This document shows positions 38,580-46,994 of a stretch of DNA of 64,000 nt, piece by piece. How positions within the stretch are numbered: position 1 is the stretch's first letter; every line of letters starts with the position of its first letter. Under the pieces are notes generated by a model, which saw only the letters and a program-made list of their open reading frames with translations, made no database searches and was not told the origin of the DNA. Made by a program: the position numbers and the translations under genes. This DNA is from JAJRPT01 sp964465945 (GTDB taxonomy: Bacteria > Bacteroidota > Ignavibacteria > Kapaibacteriales > UBA2268): assembly GCA_964465945.1 (NCBI GenBank), contig CAYXMM010000009.1:1-64000 (forward strand). The letters are read 5' to 3'.

Positions 38580-39392
38580 ATGTCAGCAAAATATGCATTA
38601 GTTTTGGGATGTTCAAGCGGATTCGGTAGAGCGACTACATTGACTTTAGCAAAAGAAGGATACAATATTTATGGCGTTCACATGGATAGAGGAACAGCTA
38701 AAACAGAAGCAGAGGAATTTCAAAAAGAACTCGAATCTTACGGCGTTAAAGCGTTATTCTTTAATGTAAATGCTGCTTCAGATGAAAGAAGAGAAGAGGT
38801 TGTAAATGCAATTAAAGAAAATGCAACTAAAACTCCTAATCATGAACTTAGAGTGATTATTCATTCGCTTGCTTTCGGTGCATTGAAAAGTTTTGTTAAT
38901 GAAGATTCAGAACAAATGCTTTCTAAAAAACAAATTGAAATGACAATGGATGTAATGGCTAATTCATTAGTCTATTGGGTTCAAGATGTTTTTAAAGCTA
39001 ATTTACTTGCTAATAATTCAAGAATTATCGGCTTTTCATCAATAGGTGCTTCTCGTCAAATGCACAATTACGGAGCAGTTTCAGCAGCAAAAGCAGCCCT
39101 TGAATCTTATATGAGACAATTAGCAGTTGAGTTAGCAACTTATGGAACAACCGCAAATTCCATTTTCGCCGGCTTAACTGAAACACCTGCAGCATCTAAA
39201 ATTCCTGGTTATAGCAAAATGGTTAAATTTGGAAAGCAACAAAATCCAACTGGGCGATTGACTACAGCCGAAGATGTAGCAAACGTTGTTAGATTATTAA
39301 TTGATGAAACCAATACTTGGATAACAGGAAACACAATCAGAGTAGATGGTGGCGACGCTATCTATGAGTTTTTTGAATATGATTCAAATTAA
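38580..39392 (+). CDS. SDR-family enoyl-ACP reductase-like protein (FabL/FabI type)
   Basis: 270 residues with an NAD(P)-binding Rossmann fold, GCSSGFGRA at 10-18. The active-site pair is Y164 and K171, spaced Y-x6-K as in enoyl-ACP reductases FabI and FabL rather than the usual SDR Y-x3-K. IIHSLAFGALKSF (about 93-105) resembles the HSIAFA stretch of enoyl reductases. It likely reduces enoyl-ACP in the last step of fatty acid elongation. A true FabI would have a different glycine motif, so FabL-like is preferred. Other SDR substrates cannot be excluded. Confidence 0.75.
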   Translation: MSAKYALVLGCSSGFGRATTLTLAKEGYNIYGVHMDRGTAKTEAEEFQKELESYGVKALFFNVNAASDERREEVVNAIKENATKTPNHELRVIIHSLAFGALKSFVNEDSEQMLSKKQIEMTMDVMANSLVYWVQDVFKANLLANNSRIIGFSSIGASRQMHNYGAVSAAKAALESYMRQLAVELATYGTTANSIFAGLTETPAASKIPGYSKMVKFGKQQNPTGRLTTAEDVANVVRLLIDETNTWITGNTIRVDGGDAIYEFFEYDSN

Positions 39393-39415
39393 TTAATTTA
39401 TTATTAAATTATGAC

Positions 39416-39439
39416 ACAGCCAGCAATTATGCTGGCTGT
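39416..39439 (+). terminator. Terminator of the enoyl reductase gene
   Basis: Ten-base-pair stem ACAGCCAGCA/TGCTGGCTGT with an ATTA loop, followed by a T-run. The core GCCAGCAATTATGCTGG recurs in the terminator at 41201-41222. Confidence 0.88.
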
Positions 39440-39458
39440 TTTTATAATTATATCCCGT

Positions 39459-39479
39459 CATTCTGAGCGAAGCAAAGAA
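39459..39479 (+). repeat. Dispersed intergenic repeat, copy 2
   Basis: A 21-base perfect match, inverted, to copy 1 at 109-129, and an approximate match to copy 3 at 41020-41040 on the other side of the methyltransferase module. Confidence 0.75.
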
Positions 39480-39517
39480 ACCAATAAAAATCATAGTTCA
39501 TCGAAAGAAGCGAATTT

Positions 39518-39536
39518 TCCTCCCCACTGGGGAGGA
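39518..39536. repeat. TCCTCCCC inverted repeat
   Basis: TCCTCCCC/GGGGAGGA with a 3-base loop, followed by TTAAGGTGGGG. Similar GC-rich palindromic intergenic elements are common as dispersed repeats in this group. One copy is seen in the window. Confidence 0.5.
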
Positions 39537-39585
39537 TTAAGGTGGGGTCAAAAAACAAATTACAATTAAAAATAATAAAAATTCT

Positions 39586-39593
39586 TAACTTTG
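39586..39593 (+). promoter_or_regulatory. -7 element almost touching the methyltransferase start
   Basis: TAACTTTG fits the TAnnTTTG consensus and ends only 4 bases before the ATG at 39598. Transcription would start at or within the start codon, which implies a leaderless or near-leaderless mRNA. Confidence 0.55.
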
Positions 39594-39597
39594 TAAT

Positions 39598-40386
39598 ATG
39601 GAACTTGAAAAAATATATAATGAAAATTGTTTAACCACAATGAACGAAATGCCCGATGAATTTGTTGATTTTGTAATCACATCACCACCATACGATGATA
39701 TACGTAACTACAATGGCTATAATTTTGAATTTGAAAAAATTGCAAAAGAACTATTCCGAATAATTAAAATCGGTGGAGTAGTAATCTGGGTTGTAGCAGA
39801 TGCGACCATCAACGGAAACGAAACTGGAACTTCATTCAAGCAAGCATTATATTTTAAAGAAATTGGATTTCGGCTTCACGACACAATGATTTATTATAAA
39901 AATAACCCAATGCCACAAACAGGCGATAGATATCATCAACATTTTGAATATATGTTTGCCTTTTCAAAAGAAAGCCCAAAAACATTTAATCCAATAACAG
40001 AACCAACGAAATATCAAGGACTTGCAAATATGAAAAACAGAGGGAAAAATGGTACACTGAATTATGAAAAAATAGAAAGAACAAAAGAAAAAAAAGTCGG
40101 CAACGTATTTTCTTATTCTGTGGGCGGAGGAATATCCACAAAAGACAAAGTAGCATACAATCACCCTGCAATTTTCCCAGAAAAACTCGTCGCCGACCAA
40201 ATCAATACTTGGACGAATGAAAATGATATAATTTACGATCCATTTATGGGAAGTGGAACCACAGCAAAAATGGCGCATTTACTTAATAGGAAATGGATTG
40301 GGTCTGAAATATCAAAAGAATATGTAAACATTGCAAACGAAAGATTACAAATACACTCCACAGAAAACCTATTTACATCAAAATAA
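39598..40386 (+). CDS. Beta-class DNA methyltransferase (N4-cytosine or N6-adenine)
   Basis: 262 residues. Catalytic motif TSPPY (29-33) is N-terminal and the SAM-binding motif DPFMGSGTT (about 213-221) is C-terminal, which is the beta-class order used by M.MboII/M.HinfI-like enzymes. It modifies an amino group of A or C at a specific site that cannot be read from the sequence. The gene is followed 9 bases later by a gene whose N-terminus looks like a type II restriction enzyme. The two-gene unit lies between related intergenic repeats and terminators, suggesting horizontal gain. Confidence 0.88.
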   Translation: MELEKIYNENCLTTMNEMPDEFVDFVITSPPYDDIRNYNGYNFEFEKIAKELFRIIKIGGVVIWVVADATINGNETGTSFKQALYFKEIGFRLHDTMIYYKNNPMPQTGDRYHQHFEYMFAFSKESPKTFNPITEPTKYQGLANMKNRGKNGTLNYEKIERTKEKKVGNVFSYSVGGGISTKDKVAYNHPAIFPEKLVADQINTWTNENDIIYDPFMGSGTTAKMAHLLNRKWIGSEISKEYVNIANERLQIHSTENLFTSK

Positions 40387-40395
40387 TATTAATTT

Positions 40396-41007
40396 ATGGA
40401 TTTAATAGAAAGAGGTTCTCAAACAGCAAAAGATGGCTTCAAAAACGAAATAGATATAAAATGTGATAATTTTAAACATTACAAATACGAATTAAATAAT
40501 TACATTTATACTTTAAATTTTATTTTTAGTGATAATTTGGAAAGCGATATAACTTCAGTAAAATCTTATAAAATAGAATTTTTATTGATACAAAACAGTA
40601 GTAAAGTTATACTTATGCAAACAAGAGTTTTATTAGAATTTTATATGTTAAAAACAGATAATAACAAAAACAGAATTTATGCAGAAGATTTTATTAAAAA
40701 TAAATGTGAATGGCAGGGAATTAGAAAAAGAATATTAGGCATCGACCATAAAGATATTAAAGATAAAATTAAAACTATAAATTCAAGACTATTACATTTA
40801 TTAAACAATAGAGATGAATATGATTATATAATTAAAGAAGATGTTATATATTTAATTAATAAATGCTTAGAATTATCACAGGAATTTTTATCTATTCTTA
40901 AAAGAGAGAATATTTGTACGTATGATGATAAATTTTTACAAATAGATAAATCACTTATTAGCAATGTCGAAAAATTTAAAAATAATTTATTTAGAAATTC
41001 ATTTTAA
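40396..41007 (+). CDS. Helical protein with a restriction-enzyme-like N-terminus
   Basis: 203 residues. The first 18 residues (MDLIERGSQTAKDGFKNE) resemble the opening of HinP1I-like type II restriction endonucleases, from memory of that family. The rest does not: it is a charged helical domain with a TRVLLEFYML helix and NSRLLHLLNNRD, features reminiscent of HEPN-like helical toxins. No PD-(D/E)XK core was found. It is probably the partner of the methyltransferase 9 bases upstream, either a degenerate nuclease or a chimera. Very AT-rich. Function uncertain. Confidence 0.55.
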   Translation: MDLIERGSQTAKDGFKNEIDIKCDNFKHYKYELNNYIYTLNFIFSDNLESDITSVKSYKIEFLLIQNSSKVILMQTRVLLEFYMLKTDNNKNRIYAEDFIKNKCEWQGIRKRILGIDHKDIKDKIKTINSRLLHLLNNRDEYDYIIKEDVIYLINKCLELSQEFLSILKRENICTYDDKFLQIDKSLISNVEKFKNNLFRNSF

Positions 41008-41019
41008 CATTTTCCCCGT

Positions 41020-41040
41020 CATATTGAGCGCAGCGAAAAA
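41020..41040 (+). repeat. Dispersed intergenic repeat, copy 3 (diverged)
   Basis: Same orientation as copy 2 at 39459-39479, with a few substitutions, and preceded like it by CCCGT. The two copies bracket the methyltransferase and its partner gene. Confidence 0.65.
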
Positions 41041-41200
41041 TCCAGAAAAAAACAAATTCCAATTAATAATCTAAACACTACCTTTTGAATGTTGTTATAG
41101 TGTTTAAAAATCATTTTAAATAACAATAATAAATATCAGGAATGGAATCTTCAAGAGGAAAATTAAAAAGTAATTAAAACCTAAATTAAAATTTTACCCA

Positions 41201-41222
41201 AAGCCAGCAATTATGCTGGTTT
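41201..41222 (+). terminator. Terminator before ispH
   Basis: Stem around CCAGCA/TGCTGG, extended by a G-U pair and A-T pairs, with an ATTA loop and a T8 tail. Its core is identical to that of the terminator at 39416-39439. Confidence 0.82.
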
Positions 41223-41247
41223 TTTTTATTTAGTTCAAATTGTTTTT

Positions 41248-41255
41248 TAATTTTG
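41248..41255 (+). promoter_or_regulatory. -7 element before ispH
   Basis: TAATTTTG fits TAnnTTTG, 57 bases before the ispH start. No clear -33 TTTG at the normal distance. Confidence 0.4.
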
Positions 41256-41311
41256 TAAAAATTATTCAGCGATTATAATCGTCTAATAGCAAAAAGTGAA
41301 AGGCATCTAAA

Positions 41312-42217
41312 ATGAATGTAAGAATTGATGGTTCTTCTGGTTTCTGTTGGGGAGTTGTTCGCTCTGTTAATATTGCAGAAGGCACACTCAAAAATAATAA
41401 TAATGAGAAAAAAACTTACGTGTTAGGTTCTATTATTCATAATCCCAAAGAAACAGAAAGATTGGCTAACAAAGGACTCGAAACAATTACGCACGAAGAT
41501 TTTGAAAGAATTTCAAAAGATGGACCCGCTGATGTAATCATTCGTGCTCACGGCGAACCACCTTCTACCTACGCCAAAGCAGAACAATATGGCATACATA
41601 TAATAGACGCAACTTGCCCTCTCGTTACTGGCTTGCAAAATAGAGTTAAACGATTTTACGATAAAGGTTACAATATAGTAATTTATGGAAAGATAAACCA
41701 TCCCGAAGTTATAGGTATTCGCGGAATGATTAATGATAATTGTATAATCGTAAAATCCGTCGAAGAGGTTCTTGAAAAAGTTGATTTTAGCAAAAAATTA
41801 GCCCTTTTTTCACAAACTACTATGGAGAAACCAACTTATATCAAAATTAGAGACTTAATAGCTTCCAAAGTCGAAAGCTTTGTTGAAGGTGGTGATTCTA
41901 AAGAACATTTTCAATCTAAAAATACACTCTGCAATCAAGTCTGGGGCAGAGAAGATAAAGTTGTTGATTTTGCATTACAAAATGACTTAATAATCTTCGT
42001 TGCCGGTCGAAATAGCTCAAATGGAATAAGCTTATTCAAGCACATGCTTAAGAAAAATCCAAATATGTATTATATAGAAGATGTAGATGAACTAAAAAGA
42101 GAGTGGTTTGAAGGCGCAAAAAACGTTGGAATAACTGGTGCAACATCTACCCCGAACTGGTATTTAGAAAAAGTTAAGTTTCAAATAGAAGATATGTTCG
42201 AGTTTGAATTAGCATAG
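41312..42217 (+). CDS. ispH: 4-hydroxy-3-methylbut-2-enyl diphosphate reductase IspH
   Basis: 301-residue iron-sulfur enzyme, last step of the MEP isoprenoid pathway, giving IPP and DMAPP. The three cluster cysteines are C12 (GFCWGV), C102 (DATCPLV) and C207 (NTLCNQ). Substrate-binding stretches are RAHGEPP, NHPEVIG with E132, SQTTMEKPTY and GRNSSN. Length is normal. The upstream -7 element and terminator indicate its own transcript. Confidence 0.95.
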   Translation: MNVRIDGSSGFCWGVVRSVNIAEGTLKNNNNEKKTYVLGSIIHNPKETERLANKGLETITHEDFERISKDGPADVIIRAHGEPPSTYAKAEQYGIHIIDATCPLVTGLQNRVKRFYDKGYNIVIYGKINHPEVIGIRGMINDNCIIVKSVEEVLEKVDFSKKLALFSQTTMEKPTYIKIRDLIASKVESFVEGGDSKEHFQSKNTLCNQVWGREDKVVDFALQNDLIIFVAGRNSSNGISLFKHMLKKNPNMYYIEDVDELKREWFEGAKNVGITGATSTPNWYLEKVKFQIEDMFEFELA

Positions 42218-42323
42218 TTTTTAATTATACATCAAATACTTAAACCAAATACTTTAACGAAGACTAAATGCAGATAATTGAATTATGATATAGAGAATTT
42301 AAACGTAAAAGTAATGGAATATA

Positions 42324-42800
42324 ATGGCGATTAAGCATAGTTATAATATAACAATAAACTGGACGGGCAACACGGGGTTTGGCACTAAGGATTATAGTGC
42401 CTACGAAAGAAGTCATATTATATCTATTGAGAATAAAGTGGATTTATTTGCATCGTCTGATAAGTCATTTTTGGGTGATGGTTCTAAGCATAATCCCGAA
42501 GAACTTTTTATTTCGTCTATATCAAGTTGTCATATGCTTTGGTATTTGCATTTATGTACTATAAATGGAATTGTAGTGATTAAATACAGAGATGATGTAA
42601 GTGGCACTATGGTAGAAACTGCTGAAAATGGCGGACATTTCACCGAAGTTGTTTTACGACCGATTGTAGTTATTACAGATGCTACCCGAATAAGCAGAGC
42701 GAATGAATTGCATAAAGAAGCGAATAAAATGTGCTTTATCGCAAATTCTTGCAATTTTCCCATTAGTTATATCCCACAATGTTCAGCTTTAAGTGATTAG
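42324..42800 (+). CDS. OsmC/Ohr-family thiol peroxidase-like protein
   Basis: 158 residues. It has the redox cysteine pair of the family: C69 in SSISSCHMLWYLHLC and C137 in KMCFIANSCNFP, with extra cysteines C78 and C143. Members reduce organic hydroperoxides, though this subgroup's substrate is not certain. It stands alone between ispH and a convergent nuclease gene. Confidence 0.85.
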   Translation: MAIKHSYNITINWTGNTGFGTKDYSAYERSHIISIENKVDLFASSDKSFLGDGSKHNPEELFISSISSCHMLWYLHLCTINGIVVIKYRDDVSGTMVETAENGGHFTEVVLRPIVVITDATRISRANELHKEANKMCFIANSCNFPISYIPQCSALSD

Positions 42801-42860
42801 AATATTTTAGTTGTTGAAAGGTTGTTAAATCAAAATGGAGGTTATTCTTAGATTTGAATT

Positions 42861-43661
42861 TTAAAACATTGCTTCTTGATTATTATCCTTTTTAATAGGA
42901 TAGAATTTTGTTTTGTCGTTGTTTGCAATTCCACCATATTCGTTTATTGTGTCTTGCAGTTGGATAACCACATCTTCGATTTTGTAGTTTATTTCGTCGT
43001 TTGTGTACCGAAGGACGTTCCAGCCCTTGCTTTTTAAATTGTTATCTCGGCTTTTATCATACTTTACATCTTTTTCATTTAGATGGTATCTATCGCCATC
43101 GCATTCAAGAGCAAGTTTTATTCTTTTGCAAAAAAGTGCAAAATCAATAAAATAATGATTGTCCTGTATTTTTTGGTGATATTCTCGTTCTGCTGGGATT
43201 TCATTCTCTTTTAGCTTATCCCACATTTTTTCCTCAATGCGAGTCCCAAGGTATAAATCATTTATTTCGATTGCTGTTTTTAACTTGTTTAGTTCAGAAT
43301 TAATAAAAATAATCACTCTTTTCCTATTTGAAATAATTGGATTTTCAAGTTTGAATAATTTACCAGTAGTAATTTTATAATATAAATTGTCTGTTTTTAA
43401 ATTTTCGGGTTCGTTGGGAAACAATTCTTTCCGTTTTACTTTTTCAATATTCTTGACTTTAGCGTAATATTTAATTTGGAACCCGTCTGTTTTAAATATT
43501 TTTCCTTGATAGAATGCAATATACTTTATAGAGCCATCACGGACCATAATTGGAGTTGATTTTTTATCAGCAGGAATCCTATACCAATTTTGATTAATTA
43601 GTATTTTTAAATCGTTTGTGTCTTTTAATAAAGCAACTAATAATTTTTTTGTTTTTTGCAT
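42861..43661 (-). CDS. DUF559-like (Vsr-type fold) endonuclease domain protein
   Basis: 266 residues. The C-terminal half (about 150-240) has the DUF559 pattern: FIDFALF near 171, LALECDGDRYH near 180-190, DKSRDNNLKSKGWNVLRYT, fitting the PD-(D/E)XK/Vsr-like nuclease fold. The N-terminal half (WYRIPADKK, KYIAFYQGKIF, YYAKV) is a separate beta domain often seen with such nucleases. Probably a DNA-damage or defence nuclease. No partner gene is adjacent. A long poly-A/T stretch lies upstream. Confidence 0.75.
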   Translation of the reverse strand: MQKTKKLLVALLKDTNDLKILINQNWYRIPADKKSTPIMVRDGSIKYIAFYQGKIFKTDGFQIKYYAKVKNIEKVKRKELFPNEPENLKTDNLYYKITTGKLFKLENPIISNRKRVIIFINSELNKLKTAIEINDLYLGTRIEEKMWDKLKENEIPAEREYHQKIQDNHYFIDFALFCKRIKLALECDGDRYHLNEKDVKYDKSRDNNLKSKGWNVLRYTNDEINYKIEDVVIQLQDTINEYGGIANNDKTKFYPIKKDNNQEAMF

Positions 43662-43730
43662 TTAGGGAAATTAAGGAAAAAAATAAAAAAAAAATCACTT
43701 GCTTTTTAAAAAAATCTATTTAATTTTGCT

Positions 43731-43738
43731 TCGGAAAC
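43731..43738 (+). promoter_or_regulatory. -7 element before the efflux operon
   Basis: TAATTTTG fits TAnnTTTG, 61 bases before the TetR start. A TetR operator was not identified with confidence. Confidence 0.4.
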
Positions 43739-43791
43739 TTTGTAAATTTTAAAAGTTTTCTAAATTTATGTTGTTCTAATTTAAGGGTGAA

Positions 43792-44397
43792 ATGAAAGAA
43801 AGAATTTTAGATACTGCCAAAGAAAAGTTTATAAATGTGGGGTATGTCACATTTAATATGGATGATTTGTGTCGCGATTTGGGTATTAGTAAAAAAACTT
43901 TATATGAGTATTATCCTTCAAAAAAGGATCTATTTAAGCAATGTGCTATTGAATTTTATGCTGAAATTAAAAGCGAAACTCACGAAGTGCTTGAATTGAT
44001 GATAAAAGACGAAAAATTTCTTTTTTTCGACCACTTAAAGCAAATGTATGAAGTGGTGAATAAACATCATAAAAAATTGAAACAAACCTTTATCACAGAT
44101 ATCAGAAGATATGCTCCTGAGGCGTGGAAATGTTCTCATGATTTTGAAGCTGAAAGACGATTTTATTTTGATAAGATTTGGGAATTAGGAATTAAAGAAG
44201 GGAAAATAAAAAGTAATATTAATAAAAACGTTTACTATATAATGTATTTTGGAGTTCTGCATCATGTATTAAATCCAGATATTTTAGCCGATTTATCAAT
44301 ATCTTCTTTCCAAGCATTAGAACAAATTTATAAGGTTTTAATGACTGGTATCTTGACAGAAGATGGTGTAAAAGAATTTAAAGAGAAAATTAATTAA
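43792..44397 (+). CDS. TetR-family repressor of the efflux operon
   Basis: 201 residues. The N-terminal helix-turn-helix is typical of TetR: ILDTAKEKFINVGYVTFNMD followed by LCRDLGISKKTLYEYYPSKK (about 5-47). The C-terminal ligand-binding half is variable. It is first in an operon with tolC-, adaptor- and RND-type genes, so autoregulation and control of the pump by a pump substrate are inferred. Confidence 0.9.
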   Translation: MKERILDTAKEKFINVGYVTFNMDDLCRDLGISKKTLYEYYPSKKDLFKQCAIEFYAEIKSETHEVLELMIKDEKFLFFDHLKQMYEVVNKHHKKLKQTFITDIRRYAPEAWKCSHDFEAERRFYFDKIWELGIKEGKIKSNINKNVYYIMYFGVLHHVLNPDILADLSISSFQALEQIYKVLMTGILTEDGVKEFKEKIN

Positions 44398-44425
44398 TTT
44401 TTATATAAAAGGTGTTTAAATATAA

Positions 44426-45814
44426 ATGAAAGTTTTAGTTCTAATAGTATTGCTTTTAGCAATGAGTTTAGATGCACAAGTTTCACTTGATTTGAATAGA
44501 GCTATTTCAGAAGCTTTAGAAAATAATCATCAAGTGAAAATTGCAAGATACACGCTCGAGGCAGCTGAAAAAGATGTCTCAGAAGCGTATGGATTTGCAT
44601 ATCCAAGATTGGATTTGAACGCATCATACAGTAGGGCAATCATAAAGCCAAAAGTTATTTTTGCAGGTGGTGGATTTGGAAGCTTCTTCCCACAACCATT
44701 AATTAATGCAATAGCAACTGCGGCAAACGTCGACCCTACAACATTAATGGGTAGTAGCAACCAGAGCAAGTATTCTGTGATGACAGTAGGTTCACATAAT
44801 AATATTAATGCTGCTATTGAGTTAAGTCAACCAATTTTTAACTACTCAGTTTTTACTGGAATTGGTAGCTCTGCGATTTACAAACAAGCAGCAGAAGAGG
44901 CACTTACTACTGAGCAAGCCAACACAGTAAAAAATACTAAAATGGCTTACTTTGCTACTTTACTATCAAAAGAAGCAGTTGAACTTATGAAATCGAGTTT
45001 AGATAACGCTCAAAAGCGTTTAGATGAAATTTCGATTTTATATAAAGAAGGTTTAATTGCTGAATTTGAGCAATTAAGAGCTAGCGTTTTAGTTGAAAAT
45101 TTGAAAACTGAACTTGCTAACACCGAAACTAATTTTATAAGTACTAAAAATAACTTAAAATTAGTAATAGGAATGAAAGGAAGTGAAGATTTAACTTTAA
45201 CCGATTCATTCAATGAACACTTAAAAGGTATCAATGTTCCGGAGTTTGATGAAACTCTATCAAAAATGATGGCTTCCAACCCTCAATTAAAAACATTGGA
45301 GCATCAAGTTGAATTGCAAAACGCAATGATTGATTTGAATAAAGCAGATTATATGCCAAGAGTAGATTTATTTGCTAATTATATTTTGCAAGGTCAATCT
45401 GACGATTTCCAGTTCTATACTGCAGACCAATCTAACATTGGTGTTCGTTTTTCGATGAATCTATTTCAAGGATTCCAAACAAATGTGAAAGTTGCTAAAG
45501 CTCAGATTAACAAAGAAATGACTATTACTCAAAAAATGCTTGTTACTGAATCATTAAAAAATAATGCTGAAAATGTATTATTAAAAATGAAAACAGCTAA
45601 ATTACAAATAGAATCATCTCAATCAACTGTTAATCAAGCTCAAAGAGCTTATGATATATCAAAAGTGAGATTCACTGAAGGTGTTGGGTCGCAATTGGAA
45701 ATGAATGATGCCGACTTATCTTTGCGCCAAGCAAAGTTAAACAATTTGAATGCCTCATTTAACTATCTTTCTGCTCGTTCTGAGTATGAAAATTTAATTG
45801 GTATTATACAATAA
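44426..45814 (+). CDS. TolC-family outer-membrane efflux protein
   Basis: 462 residues with a signal peptide (about 1-18, ending SLDAQ). Two repeats of long coiled-coil helices, with AKLNNLNASFNYLSARSEYE at the end, mark the TolC/OEP fold. It forms the outer-membrane channel of the pump encoded by the next two genes (17-base and 20-base gaps). Substrate unknown. Confidence 0.9.
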   Translation: MKVLVLIVLLLAMSLDAQVSLDLNRAISEALENNHQVKIARYTLEAAEKDVSEAYGFAYPRLDLNASYSRAIIKPKVIFAGGGFGSFFPQPLINAIATAANVDPTTLMGSSNQSKYSVMTVGSHNNINAAIELSQPIFNYSVFTGIGSSAIYKQAAEEALTTEQANTVKNTKMAYFATLLSKEAVELMKSSLDNAQKRLDEISILYKEGLIAEFEQLRASVLVENLKTELANTETNFISTKNNLKLVIGMKGSEDLTLTDSFNEHLKGINVPEFDETLSKMMASNPQLKTLEHQVELQNAMIDLNKADYMPRVDLFANYILQGQSDDFQFYTADQSNIGVRFSMNLFQGFQTNVKVAKAQINKEMTITQKMLVTESLKNNAENVLLKMKTAKLQIESSQSTVNQAQRAYDISKVRFTEGVGSQLEMNDADLSLRQAKLNNLNASFNYLSARSEYENLIGIIQ

Positions 45815-45831
45815 TAAGGTAATTTATAAAT

Positions 45832-46974
45832 ATGAAAAAAATATTAATGGTTTTTTGTGCTTTTGTATTATTGTTGCAATCTTGCACTGATGAAAAAAGC
45901 AATAATTTAGAAAGTAAATTAAAAGATTTGAAAACTAAAAGAGACGCTCTAAACGAAGAAATAATTGACTTAGAGACAAAATTAGGTGTTAATGAAGTTA
46001 AGAATATTTCAGTTGAAGCCCTAAACTTAAAAAAAGAGAAATTTGTTAAATATGTGAATATGCAATCAGTTGTATATTCTGATAAAAATTCAAATTTAAG
46101 CCCTAAAATGGGCGGTATTGTTACTAAAATAAACGTAGAGCCAGGTTCATCAGTAAGCGCAGGCCAAGTGTTGCTTGAATTAGATAATTCAATCCAATTA
46201 AAAAAACTTGCCGAAGCCAAAAATAGAATGGAGTTTATTGAAACTATTTATAATAAACAAAAATCTATTTGGGAGAAAAAAGTAGGTTCTGAAATTGAGT
46301 ATTTAAAAGCTAAAAATGATTATGAATCTATGAAAAGAGGAATAGCTTTAATTGAAGAAGAAATTGATATGCTCAAATTAAAAGCTCCATTTTCAGGTAT
46401 TATTGACATTATAAATGCAAAAGTTGGTGAAGCAATAGCGCCCGGCTTAGGAGTAGTTTTAATGTCTTCCAATACTGGATTAGAAGTTAGAACTGAGTTC
46501 CCTGAAAATTATATTAATAATATTCGTAGAGGCATGGATGTTGTTGTAGAGTTCCCTGACTTAGGAATTGAACCATTAAATTTGAAAATTACAAGCGTAT
46601 CAGGCTCGGTTGATAAAAAAGATAGAACATTAACTGCAATCATCAAATTGCCAAGTAATATTAAAGACTTACGTTCAAATATGACTTGCGTTGCTAAATT
46701 TTCAACTTACACAGCTGAAAACACAATCGTTATTCCAATTAACTTAGTTCAAAAGTCTAATGAATCAACTTATATTTATGTAGTTGGTAAAAGCAAAGAC
46801 GGAAAAACAATTAGCCAAAAACGTGAAGTAAAACTCGGTCAAAATTATAATGATAAAGTAGAAGTATTATCTGGCTTGAATGAAGGCGACCAATTAATTA
46901 CTTATGGTGCTGAAGGTGTTAAAGATAACTCTTTGATTGAAGTATCTCAAGTAGTTAAAAACTCAAATTATTAA
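45832..46974 (+). CDS. RND efflux periplasmic adaptor (membrane-fusion protein), lipoprotein
   Basis: 380 residues. A lipoprotein signal (LLLQSC, Cys near 21) precedes a coiled coil (about 25-55) and a biotinyl-lipoyl-like domain split around the hairpin (VEPGSSVSAGQVLLELDN and LKAPFSGIIDIINAKVGEAI). A beta-barrel and a membrane-proximal domain follow (KVEVLSGLNEGDQLITYGAE). It links the RND pump to the TolC channel. Confidence 0.9.
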   Translation: MKKILMVFCAFVLLLQSCTDEKSNNLESKLKDLKTKRDALNEEIIDLETKLGVNEVKNISVEALNLKKEKFVKYVNMQSVVYSDKNSNLSPKMGGIVTKINVEPGSSVSAGQVLLELDNSIQLKKLAEAKNRMEFIETIYNKQKSIWEKKVGSEIEYLKAKNDYESMKRGIALIEEEIDMLKLKAPFSGIIDIINAKVGEAIAPGLGVVLMSSNTGLEVRTEFPENYINNIRRGMDVVVEFPDLGIEPLNLKITSVSGSVDKKDRTLTAIIKLPSNIKDLRSNMTCVAKFSTYTAENTIVIPINLVQKSNESTYIYVVGKSKDGKTISQKREVKLGQNYNDKVEVLSGLNEGDQLITYGAEGVKDNSLIEVSQVVKNSNY

Positions 46975-46994
46975 TAAAGAAATTTACATAAAAT

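Larger units (their letters stand above)
41008..41311. other. 304-base intergenic region after the methyltransferase module
   Basis: It holds repeat copy 3 (41020-41040), a terminator (41201-41222) and a -7-like element (41248-41255) for ispH. Otherwise it is AT-rich and without a coding-like frame. The stretch just after the repeat (about 41046-41066) resembles 39549-39569 on the other side of the module. Confidence 0.6.

Noticed and set aside
43662..43791. Long poly-A/T stretch before the TetR gene as a possible mobile-element scar
   Set aside because: It has no inverted or direct repeats at its ends and simple sequence of this kind is frequent in this AT-rich genome.
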